From Chloroflexota bacterium (lineage in GTDB: Bacteria; Chloroflexota; Limnocylindria; Limnocylindrales; CSP1-4): a stretch of DNA of 36,228 bases. How positions within the stretch are numbered: the first letter of the stretch is position 1; every line of letters begins with the position of its first letter. The translations under genes and the position numbers were made by a program. The notes below the pieces were generated by a model that saw nothing but the letters and a program-made list of their open reading frames with translations, had not been told where the DNA came from and made no database searches. Shown here one piece after another: positions 27,409-35,451 of this stretch. The DNA lies in contig JACQEG010000144.1 in the NCBI GenBank assembly GCA_016200665.1, positions 1 through 36,228 of the forward strand. The letters are read 5' to 3'.

Positions 27409-28305
27409 GTGGTCCGGCCGAGGCGCACAGCCCGTGATCGGTGGGGGAGGTGGGGCGCCGCCGTGGTCGTCGCCGCGCTGGCGGCCGTCGGGGCGACGGC
27501 CGGCACGGCACCGATCGTCGCGGGGCCCATCGAGGCGGTCGAGGCCGCGCCCATCGCGACGCTCATCGTGAGCTGCCGGCTGGCGCCGGCCTCGTGCACC
27601 AAGCTCACGATCTCGCTGACCGGGAACGGGTCCGGGCAGGTCGTCACGACGGCAACCCTGGGCGGTGCTCCGGACGGGCTCATCGACTGCAAGCGGTCGG
27701 CGAACACCACCCAGGGCGTGTGCTCCCACACCTACTACGTCGGGCTCGGGAAGTCGAAGACGGTGTTCCTCCGCGAGACGCCGGCCAACGGCAGCGAGGC
27801 CTGCTACGGCAACGGCTGCACGACCCAATCGAACGCGATGTCGGTGACCTTCGGGCCTGGCCAGACGCTGACCAAGAGCTTCCAGTTCAAGCTCCTGATC
27901 GCGAGCCTGCCGCCACCTCCGACGCCGATCCCGACGCCCACCACCACGCCGACGCCCACGCCGACCGCCACGCCGAAGGCGACGCCGACGAAGCCGCCGG
28001 TGGCGGCCACGACCACGCCGGGCCACTCGAGCGCCGCTTCGACCGCGCCGGCCACCGCGCTGGCCGCCTCGCCGAGCCCGAACGACAGCGCCGCACCGGC
28101 CGATTCGCCATCCGCGACCGACACCGCCGCTCCATCCACCCAGCCGGCCGCGTCGGCATCGGCCGGCCCGAGCTCACCGAGCTCGCCGGCCTCGAGCGGT
28201 GGGACCGACCTCGGGCCGCTGGCGATCGCGGTCGTCGTCGCCGGGCTCGTCATCGCGGGTGCGGTCTACGCCGGGCTCCGCCGCCGGCCGTCCGCGAGGC
28301 CGTAG
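27409..28305 (+). CDS. Hypothetical surface protein: signal segment, Cys-containing ectodomain, Thr/Pro/Ala/Ser stalk, C-terminal TM anchor
   Basis: GTG start at 27409 preceded by GGAGGG; stalk PPPTPIPTPTTTPTPTPTATPKATPTKPP...; terminal LGPLAIAVVVAGLVIAGAVYAGLRRR. Confidence 0.65.
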   Translation: MVRPRRTARDRWGRWGAAVVVAALAAVGATAGTAPIVAGPIEAVEAAPIATLIVSCRLAPASCTKLTISLTGNGSGQVVTTATLGGAPDGLIDCKRSANTTQGVCSHTYYVGLGKSKTVFLRETPANGSEACYGNGCTTQSNAMSVTFGPGQTLTKSFQFKLLIASLPPPPTPIPTPTTTPTPTPTATPKATPTKPPVAATTTPGHSSAASTAPATALAASPSPNDSAAPADSPSATDTAAPSTQPAASASAGPSSPSSPASSGGTDLGPLAIAVVVAGLVIAGAVYAGLRRRPSARP

Positions 28306-28358
28306 CCGCCGCGGCGCGCCCAGCGCCCCAGCGTCGAGCGGCTTGGCGCCTCAGCGCC

Positions 28359-29327
28359 TCAGCGGCTCGGCAGGTCCAGGCTCGCGAGGCGCTCCGGGTC
28401 GGCCAGGATGTCGATCTCGGCGATCGCGCCGTCGCGGTACGTGAAGCCGAGGACCGCGTAGGGCCGGCCGCCCGAGAGGACCACGAAGCCAAGGGCGCCA
28501 TTCACGCGCACGAGGCGGGCGCCGGGGGCGAGATTGCGGAACGCCATCGCCTGGCGGGCGACCGCGGTCGCGCCGCGAATCTCGCGGGAGCGGCCCAGCG
28601 GGCCGAGGCCCGGGCCCGTGTCGGCGCGGACGACCACGCCCGGATCGAGGATCCGGAGGAGCGCCTCGAAATCGTCGCCGCGGGCGGCAGCGAGAAACGC
28701 GTCGAGAAGCTCCCGCTGGCGTCGCGCCGGGACCGGCCGGTGACCGGCGGCAGCCGCGGCAGAGCCCTGGAGCCGTCGCCGCGCCCGGCTCGCGAGCTGG
28801 CGGGTCGCGACCGGGGAGCGCTCCACGATCGGGGCGATCTCGTCGAACGGCAGCCCGAAGGTGTCGTGCAGGACGAAGGCCAGGCGCTCGGCCGGGGAGA
28901 GCGTCTCGAGCACCACCAGGAGCGCGAGCCCGACGGCGTCCGCGAGCTCCGCCTGCCGCGCCGGATCGGCGGCCGCCGCCGCCTCCGCGTGCCGGTCGTC
29001 GAGCGCCGCCACGACCGGGTCCGGCACGTGGACCCCCATCGGGTCTTCGCGCCGCGAGGTCCGCGATCGAAGCCTGTCCAGCGCCAGCCGGGCGACGATC
29101 GTCGTCAGCCAGCCCCCGAGGTTCTCGACCGAGCTCGCGTCGGCGCGAGCCACCCGCAGCCAGGCGTCCTGGACCGTGTCCTCGGCCTCGGCGAGCGAGC
29201 CGAGCATCCGGTAGGCCACCGCGCGCAGGTGGCCGCGGTGGTCCTCGAACCGGGCGGCCAGCCACTCGGCGTCGGGGCGGGCGTCGGGGCGGGCGTCCGG
29301 CTTCGCGCCTTGATCGGCAGGGGACAT
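28359..29327 (-). CDS. ECF41/SigJ-like RNA polymerase sigma factor with C-terminal SnoaL-like domain
   Basis: FEDHRGHLRAVAYRMLGSLAEAEDTVQDAWLRVARADASSVENLGGWLTTIVARLALDRLRSRTSRRED..., HDTFGLPFDEIAPIVERSPVATRQLASRARRRLQG, SnoaL-like tail ending ADPERL. ATG 29327 has a GGAG upstream; alternative GTG at 29348. Confidence 0.92.
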   Translation of the reverse strand: MSPADQGAKPDARPDARPDAEWLAARFEDHRGHLRAVAYRMLGSLAEAEDTVQDAWLRVARADASSVENLGGWLTTIVARLALDRLRSRTSRREDPMGVHVPDPVVAALDDRHAEAAAAADPARQAELADAVGLALLVVLETLSPAERLAFVLHDTFGLPFDEIAPIVERSPVATRQLASRARRRLQGSAAAAAGHRPVPARRQRELLDAFLAAARGDDFEALLRILDPGVVVRADTGPGLGPLGRSREIRGATAVARQAMAFRNLAPGARLVRVNGALGFVVLSGGRPYAVLGFTYRDGAIAEIDILADPERLASLDLPSR

Positions 29328-29377
29328 CGGTCGGTCGTCTCCGGTCACGTTCTGTCGTCAGGGTCCGTCAGTCGATT

Positions 29378-29405
29378 GACGAGCACAACCGCACGAAACG
29401 TGACA
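29378..29405 (-). promoter_or_regulatory. ECF41-type promoter for the sigma gene (TGTCACG-N17-CGTC)
   Basis: Minus strand TGTCACG at 29405-29399 and CGTC at 29381-29378; matches the published ECF41 pattern TGTCACA/CGTC apart from one base. Confidence 0.65.
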
Positions 29406-29418
29406 AAGGAATGGAACG

Positions 29419-29871
29419 ATGTCCCAGGCACCCGCGCTCATTCGCCTCTCCAACCCGCTGGCCCGGGGCCTGCTCCGGCTTGGCATGCCGATGGGTCCCA
29501 ACACGCTCCTGACCGTCCGGGGCCGCAAGAGCGGCGAGCCACGATCCGCGCCCGTGGCGATCGTCGAGATCGACGGCCGGCGCTGGACGATGGGCGCCTA
29601 CGGCGAGGTCCACTGGGTCCGGAATCTCCGGGCTGCCGGCGAGGGCGACATCCGCCTGCACGGCCAGGACGTCCACGTCCGGGCCCGCGAGCTCGGTCTC
29701 GCCGAGGCGGAGACGTTCTACGGCGAGACGCTCCGCGGCTACATCGCGAAGCTGCCCGCCTTCGGCCGGGTCTTCGCCCGGATCCTCTTCAGCGCCGCCG
29801 GTCCGGAGGTCCTCGACGACCCGCAGCAGGCCGCCCTCAGCCACCCGGTGTTCGAGCTGACGGAGGCGTGA
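29419..29871 (+). CDS. Nitroreductase family deazaflavin-dependent oxidoreductase
   Basis: LTVRGRKSGEPRSAPVAIVEIDGRRWTMGAYGEVHWVRNLRAAGEGDIRLHGQDVHVRARELGLAEAETFY: Ddn/DUF385 pattern. Confidence 0.88.
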   Translation: MSQAPALIRLSNPLARGLLRLGMPMGPNTLLTVRGRKSGEPRSAPVAIVEIDGRRWTMGAYGEVHWVRNLRAAGEGDIRLHGQDVHVRARELGLAEAETFYGETLRGYIAKLPAFGRVFARILFSAAGPEVLDDPQQAALSHPVFELTEA

Positions 29872-29883
29872 CCCGCCGGGCCG

Positions 29884-30486
29884 TCAGCGGTAGGACGGTC
29901 GCTGGATGACCTCGAACGCGTCGATCGGCCAGTAGCGCAGCACGGCTCGGCCCAGGACCGACGACGTCCGGATCGGGCCGAACAGGCGCGAATCCTGGGA
30001 CTCCTCCCGATGATCGCCCATGACGAAGACCTCGCCCGGCGCCACGACCCACGATGACGTCCCGCTGATCGGCTCGGTCGGTTGCGGCGTGCCGTCCTCG
30101 GCAAACAGGTAGGGCTCCTCGAGCGCCTTGCCGTCCACCCGGACCACGCCGTCCACGAGCTCGATCCGCTCGCCCGGCAGCCCGATGACGCGCTTGATGA
30201 GCGGCGTCCCGCCCCGGCCCGAGAACGCGGGCGGAGGATCGAAGACCACGATGTCGCCGCGCTGGAACGCGCTCCATCGCGGCGTCAGCTCGTCGATGAG
30301 GACGTACTGGCCAGCCTGCAGGGTGGTCTGCATCGAGACCATCTGGACCTGGAACGGCCGGGCCACGAACGTCTGGATGCCCAGGAAGATGGCGATCGTG
30401 AGGATGATGGTCTCGACGATCTCGAGGAGCCAGCCGCGGGCGCGGCGGCGTGGCTCGGGCGCCGGCAGGGGAGGAGCGTCGATCAC
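29884..30486 (-). CDS. lepB: Signal peptidase I
   Basis: FQVQMVSMQTTLQAGQYVLIDELTPRW (catalytic Ser), LIKRVIGLPGERIELVDGVVRVDG (catalytic Lys), VFVMGDHREESQDSRLFGPI. Confidence 0.93.
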   Translation of the reverse strand: MIDAPPLPAPEPRRRARGWLLEIVETIILTIAIFLGIQTFVARPFQVQMVSMQTTLQAGQYVLIDELTPRWSAFQRGDIVVFDPPPAFSGRGGTPLIKRVIGLPGERIELVDGVVRVDGKALEEPYLFAEDGTPQPTEPISGTSSWVVAPGEVFVMGDHREESQDSRLFGPIRTSSVLGRAVLRYWPIDAFEVIQRPSYR

Positions 30487-30500
30487 CCGCGAAGTCTAGG

Positions 30501-30544
30501 GGCGGCGCGCTCCGGCCCGAGCGGCGGCGCGCTCCGGCCTGGGC
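30501..30544. repeat. Imperfect 22-nt tandem duplication in an intergenic region
   Basis: ggcggcgcgctccggcccgagc (30501-30522) followed by ggcggcgcgctccggcctgggc (30523-30544); 2 mismatches. Confidence 0.85.
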
Positions 30545-30559
30545 GGCGACACGCCGGGG

Positions 30560-31207
30560 TCACTCGGGTGGCCGCAGGCCCGCCTTGTAGCCGACGAGCG
30601 CGGCCTCGACCCGGCTCGCTGCGCCGAGCTTGCCGAGGACCGACGTCATGTAGTGCTTCACGGTCTTCTCGGCCAGCCCGAGGCGCCCCCCGATCTCGGC
30701 GTTGGACAGTCCCGTGACGACGAGCTCGAGGACCTCGCGCTCCCGTGCGCTCAGCTCCGCGAGCGGATCCACCTCGGCCGGCCGCGTCGTGAGCCCGCGG
30801 ATCATGGTGAACGCGAGGCCCGGGGCGACGTAGCTGCCGCCGTCATGAACCGATCGCAGGATCGAGCGCAGCTCGCGCCCGGCCACGCCCTTCAGGACGT
30901 AGGCATGCGCTCCGGCGGACATCGCGGCAACGAGGTCGTCCTGGTTCTCCGAGCTCGTCAGGATGACGATCCGCGTCTGCGGGGATCCCGCGGCGATCTG
31001 GCGGGTGGCCTCGATCCCGCTGCCGGGCATGCCGACGTCGAGGAGGGCGAGATCCGGGCCGTGCTCGCGGACCGCGCGGATTGCGTCGCCGGCGTTCGTG
31101 GCCGTGGCGACGACCTCGAGGCCCTCGTCGGCCGCGAGGGTCGCGACGAGGCCGTCGAGGAAGAGCGGGTGGTCGTCGGCGATGACGATCCGGATCCGAC
31201 CCGTCAC
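30560..31207 (-). CDS. NarL/LuxR-family response regulator
   Basis: IRIVIADDHPLFLDGLVATLAAD...LALLDVGMPG..., C-terminal LSAREREVLELVVTGLSNAEIGGRLGLAEKTVKHYMTSVLGKLG. Confidence 0.95.
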   Translation of the reverse strand: MTGRIRIVIADDHPLFLDGLVATLAADEGLEVVATATNAGDAIRAVREHGPDLALLDVGMPGSGIEATRQIAAGSPQTRIVILTSSENQDDLVAAMSAGAHAYVLKGVAGRELRSILRSVHDGGSYVAPGLAFTMIRGLTTRPAEVDPLAELSAREREVLELVVTGLSNAEIGGRLGLAEKTVKHYMTSVLGKLGAASRVEAALVGYKAGLRPPE

Positions 31208-31554
31208 TGCGGCGGCTCTGGCGACTCGGCCAGCGGCAGCCGGACGACCACCGTCGTGCCGGCGCCCGGCGTCGAGCTGACCTCGAAGCCGCCGCCGAGC
31301 ACCTCCGCCCGCTCCCGCATCCCCGCAAGCCCGAGGTGACCCTGCGTCGAGCCCGCCGAGGCGTCGAAGCCCGGGCCTCCGTCCGCGATCTCGGTCTCGA
31401 GGAAGCCATCGGCCGTCGCGCGGGCGGTGACGTGGATCTCGGCGTTGCTGCCGTGCCGGGTGGCGTTCGAGAGCGCCTCCGACACGATCCGGAAGAGCGC
31501 GATCTTCGTCGCCAGCGGCGCCGTGGCGGGCAGGTCATCCAGGGCCGCGGTCAC
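31204..31554 (-). CDS. HATPase_c (ATP-binding) half of a split sensor histidine kinase
   Basis: ALFRIVSEALSNATRHGSNAEIHVTARATADGFLETEIADGGPGFDASAGSTQGHLGLAGMRERAEVLGGGFEVSSTPGAGTTVVVRLPL. Same frame as the N-terminal half; first possible start after the amber codon is GTG at 31554. Confidence 0.85.
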   Translation of the reverse strand: MTAALDDLPATAPLATKIALFRIVSEALSNATRHGSNAEIHVTARATADGFLETEIADGGPGFDASAGSTQGHLGLAGMRERAEVLGGGFEVSSTPGAGTTVVVRLPLAESPEPPQ

Positions 31555-31620
31555 GGCCCGGCCGGAGCGACGCTCGTGGTCGGTGATCGCGCGACGGAGG
31601 ACGTCGGCGGGGCCGGCCTC

Positions 31621-32706
31621 CTAGAGCTCCGGGGTCCGGAGGCCGGCGGCGATCGTGCGCATGTCACGGAGCGCATCACCCACGGCCGAGCGGACCGCCT
31701 GGAGGTCGGCGTCGGCGGCCGCGTCGGCGGCGCCCAGCCGGCTCTCCACGGCGTCGAGCCGGAGCATCGCGAAGGCCAGGGTCTGGCTCGGGCCGTCGTG
31801 GAGGTCCGCGCCGATCCGGCGTCGCTCCATCTCGGTGATCGTCGTCGTGCGGGCCGCGGCATGCCGGATTCGCTCGCCGAGGCGGGCGTTCTGGGCGAGG
31901 AGGTCGGACAGCTCGCGGACCCGCCCGCGGAGCTCGCCCTGCTGGCGCTGGATCGTCGCGCTGCCCTGGCGGACGACGCGGACGAGGGCGAGGTAGGCCA
32001 GGATCGTCGCTCCGCCGACGAGCCCCCACGCGAACAGCCGGTCGCGGGTGACCTCGGCGTCGACCTCGTCCGGCAGCTGGTAGAACTCGGCCACGGCGAT
32101 GATCCGGGACGAGCCGACCTCGCGGACGGGCAGGTAGATCTCGATGAGCCGGCTCCAGCGCTGGCGCTCGTAGACGTTCTCCGGGTCGGACAGGTCGCTG
32201 ATGTCGCCGACGACCGCGCCGTTGGCGGCGAGCCCGCGCTCGCCGGTCATGTCGAAGTGCTGGCCGACGAGGCCGCTGAACGGGCTGTACAGGACCCGCC
32301 CGTCGAGCGACCAGATCCGGAACGAGACGATGGTCGAGCTCAACGACGCGTCATCCCGCAGCCGGTCCAGGGCAGCCACCTCGTCCGGTGTCAGGTCCGG
32401 CGTCGTGGCGAGCGACTGGAGCTCCGGGGCGACGAAGCCGTCCACGTACACCGCCGTCACCGAGGTCGTCCGGTTGACCGCGCTCGTCTCGATGAGCTGG
32501 CCGAGCGCGTAGCCGGCGACGCCACCGCCGAAGATCACGACGACGAGGCTGAGGAGCAGGTACCGGCGGGCGAGCGACATGCCCTCGCCGGCTCCGGCGG
32601 GAGCAGCCATGGCCGGCGCGCCCGGCCGCGGGCCCAACAGGCGTCGGCGCCAGCCGCGTGCCGGCGGGTGGGCGCCCAGGTCGTCGGAGGCTGCTCGCTC
32701 GTTCAT
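31621..32706 (-). CDS. N-terminal half of a sensor histidine kinase (TM sensor plus HisKA_3), ends at an in-frame TAG
   Basis: TM segments, extracytoplasmic sensor region, and HisKA_3 RRRIGADLHDGPSQTLAFAMLRLDAV...MRTIAAGLRTPEL*. Confidence 0.85.
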   Translation of the reverse strand: MNERAASDDLGAHPPARGWRRRLLGPRPGAPAMAAPAGAGEGMSLARRYLLLSLVVVIFGGGVAGYALGQLIETSAVNRTTSVTAVYVDGFVAPELQSLATTPDLTPDEVAALDRLRDDASLSSTIVSFRIWSLDGRVLYSPFSGLVGQHFDMTGERGLAANGAVVGDISDLSDPENVYERQRWSRLIEIYLPVREVGSSRIIAVAEFYQLPDEVDAEVTRDRLFAWGLVGGATILAYLALVRVVRQGSATIQRQQGELRGRVRELSDLLAQNARLGERIRHAAARTTTITEMERRRIGADLHDGPSQTLAFAMLRLDAVESRLGAADAAADADLQAVRSAVGDALRDMRTIAAGLRTPEL

Positions 32707-32908
32707 CCAGGGGAGTCTAGGTGCGGTCGGTCGGCCCCAACGACCGCCCCAGGGCCCGCGGGCCATCGGACCAAGGTCTGACGCGGTTCGGAACCGAGGC
32801 CCGTAGAGCCGGCCGAGTGGCGCGGCCAATCTTCGGGTCAGCGATCGCCCCAGGCCACCGGCCCAACCGGAGCCGCCGACGATGGCTCACCACGAGAGAG
32901 ACACCGAG

Positions 32909-33352
32909 ATGCCTTCCTTCATCAAGCGCCACATCCTCACCGCCACGATCGCGGTCTCGTCGGCAGCGCTCCTCTACGGCGGCATGACCTTCGCCCGCGA
33001 GCAGCAGGTTCGCGACGACCGCGTGCCGCAGGTCGCGGCGACCGCGTCACCCACTTTCGACGACCACGGCGGGCTCCTCGAGACCGAAGCCCCCGAGAAC
33101 GAGCCCGAGGCCTCGGACGACAACGGCAACGACCGCGTCGCCGAGACCCCCGAGCCCACGGAGTCCTTCGACGACCATGGCGGGAACGGCACCGACGACG
33201 GCGCCGACGACAACGCCAGCCCGACGGCCTCGCCCGACGACCACGGCGGCTCCAGCGGCTCGGACGGGTCGGATGACAGCACGAAGCCGGCCGCGACGCC
33301 GAAGCCGACGTCCTCCCCCGACGACAACGGTGGCAACGGCAGCGACGGCTAG
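32909..33352 (+). CDS. Acidic, low-complexity secreted protein with repeated DDHGG/DDNGG motifs
   Basis: MPSFIKRHILTATIAVSSAALLYGGMTFA signal, then FDDHGGLLETE...FDDHGGNGTDD...PDDHGGSSGSD...PDDNGGNGSDG. Confidence 0.7.
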   Translation: MPSFIKRHILTATIAVSSAALLYGGMTFAREQQVRDDRVPQVAATASPTFDDHGGLLETEAPENEPEASDDNGNDRVAETPEPTESFDDHGGNGTDDGADDNASPTASPDDHGGSSGSDGSDDSTKPAATPKPTSSPDDNGGNGSDG

Positions 33353-33374
33353 CCCGTCCTCCCTCCCCGCTCCC

Positions 33375-33410
33375 AACGGAGGCCGCGACTGCGGCCTCCG
33401 TTTTCGTTTG
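33375..33410 (+). terminator. Rho-independent terminator
   Basis: AACGGAGGCCGC-GACT-GCGGCCTCCGTT perfect stem (33375-33402) followed by TTCGTTT, 23 nt after the upstream stop codon. Confidence 0.85.
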
Positions 33411-33502
33411 CCGTCTGCGTGTCGATTCCCGCAAGGCCCATCCGACGTGTTGGCAGGACCCTCTCTGACAAGATGACGGGCTCACCGCGCAGGAGGCCAG
33501 AC

Positions 33503-34402
33503 ATGACCGCACCGACGACCCGGACCCTCGAGGTCCCGAACGCCGTCCTGACCTATGACATCCGATCGAACGCCGACAGCGCGGAGCCGCCGCTCATGCT
33601 CATCGGCTCGCCGATGGGCGCCAGCGGCTTCCAGACGCTGTCCTCGCTCTTCCCGGATCGGACGGTCGTCACCTACGACCCGCGCGGCGTCGAGCGGAGC
33701 CGGCGGACCGACCGCGCGTCCGAGACGCAGGTCGAGGAGCACGCCGACGACCTCCATCGCGTCATCGCCGCGCTCGGGCGGGGTCCGGTCGACCTGTTCG
33801 CCAGCAGCGGTGGTGCCGTGAACGCCCTGGCCCTCGTCGAGCGACATCCGGAGGACGTCCGCACCCTCGTGGCCCACGAGCCGCCGGCGTGCACCGTGCT
33901 GCCGGACCGGGTTGCCGCGCTGGCCGCCGTCCACGACATCCACGACACCTACCTTCGCCGCGGCCGTGGGCCCGCGATGGCGAAGTTCATCGCCCTCGTC
34001 ATGGTCCAGGGCGAGGTCCCCGCCGACTGGACGTCGCAGCCCGCGCCCGACCCGGCGATGTTCCATCTCCCGACCGAGGACGACGGCGCGCGGGACGACC
34101 CGCTCCTGGGCCAGAACATGATGTCGTGCAACAGCTACGAGCTCGACGTCGAGCGGCTCCGCGCCGCATCGACCCGGATCGTCCTCGCGGCGGGGGAGGA
34201 GTCCGCCGGGACGCTCGCCCATCGCGGCGCCGTCGTGGTCGCCGAGCGCCTCGGCACGTCGCCTGTCATCTTCCCGAGCGGCCATGGCGGCTTCATCGGC
34301 GACGAGTACGGCCCTGGCCAGGCTGGCAAGCCCCAGGCGTTCGCGGCGCGGCTCCGCGAGGTCCTCGCCCGCGCGGCGGCGCCCACCACGGTGGCTCGCT
34401 GA
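33503..34402 (+). CDS. Alpha/beta hydrolase
   Basis: ATG preceded by AGGAGG; PLMLIGSPMGASGFQTLSSLFPDRTVVTYDPRGVERSRRTD..., nucleophile-elbow region GPVDLFASSGGAVNALALVERHPEDV, late His SGHGGF. Confidence 0.9.
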   Translation: MTAPTTRTLEVPNAVLTYDIRSNADSAEPPLMLIGSPMGASGFQTLSSLFPDRTVVTYDPRGVERSRRTDRASETQVEEHADDLHRVIAALGRGPVDLFASSGGAVNALALVERHPEDVRTLVAHEPPACTVLPDRVAALAAVHDIHDTYLRRGRGPAMAKFIALVMVQGEVPADWTSQPAPDPAMFHLPTEDDGARDDPLLGQNMMSCNSYELDVERLRAASTRIVLAAGEESAGTLAHRGAVVVAERLGTSPVIFPSGHGGFIGDEYGPGQAGKPQAFAARLREVLARAAAPTTVAR

Positions 34403-34427
34403 CAGGTCGGCATCGGCGACGCCGGGT

Positions 34428-34444
34428 TCGACTATGATAGTCGA
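34428..34444. promoter_or_regulatory. Perfect palindrome TCGACTAT-G-ATAGTCGA with embedded -10-like TATGAT, at the toxin-antitoxin start codon
   Basis: 8-bp perfect arms, 1-nt centre; TATGAT at 34433-34438; antitoxin ATG at 34447. Confidence 0.7.
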
Positions 34445-34446
34445 CC

Positions 34447-34743
34447 ATGAGACCCATCTCGCCGCTCGACCTCCGACGCTCGCTGGGCCGCATCCTCGAC
34501 GAGGCCTCAACGGGTCAGCGGTTCCTCATCGAACGCGACCACCGGCCCATCGCGGCGCTCGTGTCCGTGGAGGACGCCACGAGCCTCGACGAAGGCCCCG
34601 ACGAGCGCCGCGAGCGCCGCCGCCGGGCGCTGGATCGTCTCGCCGCGCTCGGCGACCGGATGCTCGAGGCCCACCCGGAGGGCCCGGACGCGGTCACGGC
34701 ACTGCGACTCGAGCGCCGGCGCGACGACTCGATCGATGGCTGA
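34447..34743 (+). CDS. Phd/YefM-like antitoxin
   Basis: MRPISPLDLRRSLGRILDEASTGQRFLIERDHRPIAALVSVEDATSLDE: Phd/YefM N-terminal DNA-binding pattern. Confidence 0.8.
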   Translation: MRPISPLDLRRSLGRILDEASTGQRFLIERDHRPIAALVSVEDATSLDEGPDERRERRRRALDRLAALGDRMLEAHPEGPDAVTALRLERRRDDSIDG

Positions 34744-35245
34744 GCCCATCGTCGTCGACGCCTCCGCGGCGATCGCACTGCTGCGACGCGAACGGGCGGC
34801 CGATGCGGTCAGGTCGGCGCTCGACACGTCGGTCGAGATCCTGGTCCCGGAGCACTTCTGGCTCGAGATCGTGAACGTCCTCGTCCGGCGTCATCGATGG
34901 ACGACCGAGGCCGTCGTCGAGGCCCTTCGCGAGCTCGACGAGCTGGACCTGACGACGGCGCCTGTCGAGCGCCCCACCCTGCTGCTCGCCCTCGATCGCG
35001 CGGTGCGGATGGGCCTCACGGCCTACGACGCGGCATACCTCGCGTTGGCCGAGGCCGGCGACGCCCGGCTCGTCACGCTCGATGCCGACCTTGCCACGGC
35101 CGCCCAACAGCGTGCCGTTCCGGTCCCAGGCGTCAACGACGAGTCCAATCGCATCGCCGAAGGTCGCGCCTCGTATGGCGAGCCGCTCGACTGGTCCCGC
35201 CTGGGCCGTTACCTCGCCGACCTCCGGGCCGCCGCCGAGGCCTGA
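34736..35245 (+). CDS. PIN-domain toxin (VapC-like)
   Basis: MAEPIVVDASAAIALLRRERAADAVRSAL...LVPEHFWLEIVNVLVRR...GLTAYDAAYLALAEAGDARLVTLDADLATAA: PIN acidic residues; overlaps the antitoxin by 8 nt. Confidence 0.92.
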   Translation: MAEPIVVDASAAIALLRRERAADAVRSALDTSVEILVPEHFWLEIVNVLVRRHRWTTEAVVEALRELDELDLTTAPVERPTLLLALDRAVRMGLTAYDAAYLALAEAGDARLVTLDADLATAAQQRAVPVPGVNDESNRIAEGRASYGEPLDWSRLGRYLADLRAAAEA

Positions 35246-35319
35246 TTGGCGGCTCAGTAGGCCGTCCAGTCGTCGCGGACCTGCCAGACGGTGATCTGGG
35301 GCGGCCCGTCGAACATCGA

Positions 35320-35451
35320 GCCAAGCTCCTGCCGTCGCGCCTCGACGGGCTCCAGGTCCTCGAGTTCGATCCCTTCGGCCGGGTCGCCGTGATGACGGTC
35401 TTCCTCGATCCCGCGCTCGCCGCGCGGTTCGCCTCCACCAGGACGGGTTAG
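35320..35451 (+). pseudogene. Fragment resembling the C-terminal end of an ECF sigma factor (SnoaL-like tail)
   Basis: In-frame RLDGLQVLEFDPFGRVAVMTVFLDPALAARFASTRTG*, resembling the usual 'GLQVL...I..IT.FLDPALF.RFGLP' terminus; no upstream sigma domains. Confidence 0.45.

Noticed and set aside
27900-28150. Repetitive cgacgcccac/cgccgac sequence
   Set aside because: Thr/Pro/Ala stalk of a surface protein, not a CRISPR or non-coding repeat.
31621-31623. TAG recoding (alternative genetic code or pyrrolysine) to explain the split kinase
   Set aside because: Other genes in the window (e.g. LCP at 10804-10806, cupredoxin at 15688-15690) terminate normally at TAG, and there is no local Pyl machinery; kept only as one unlikely explanation.
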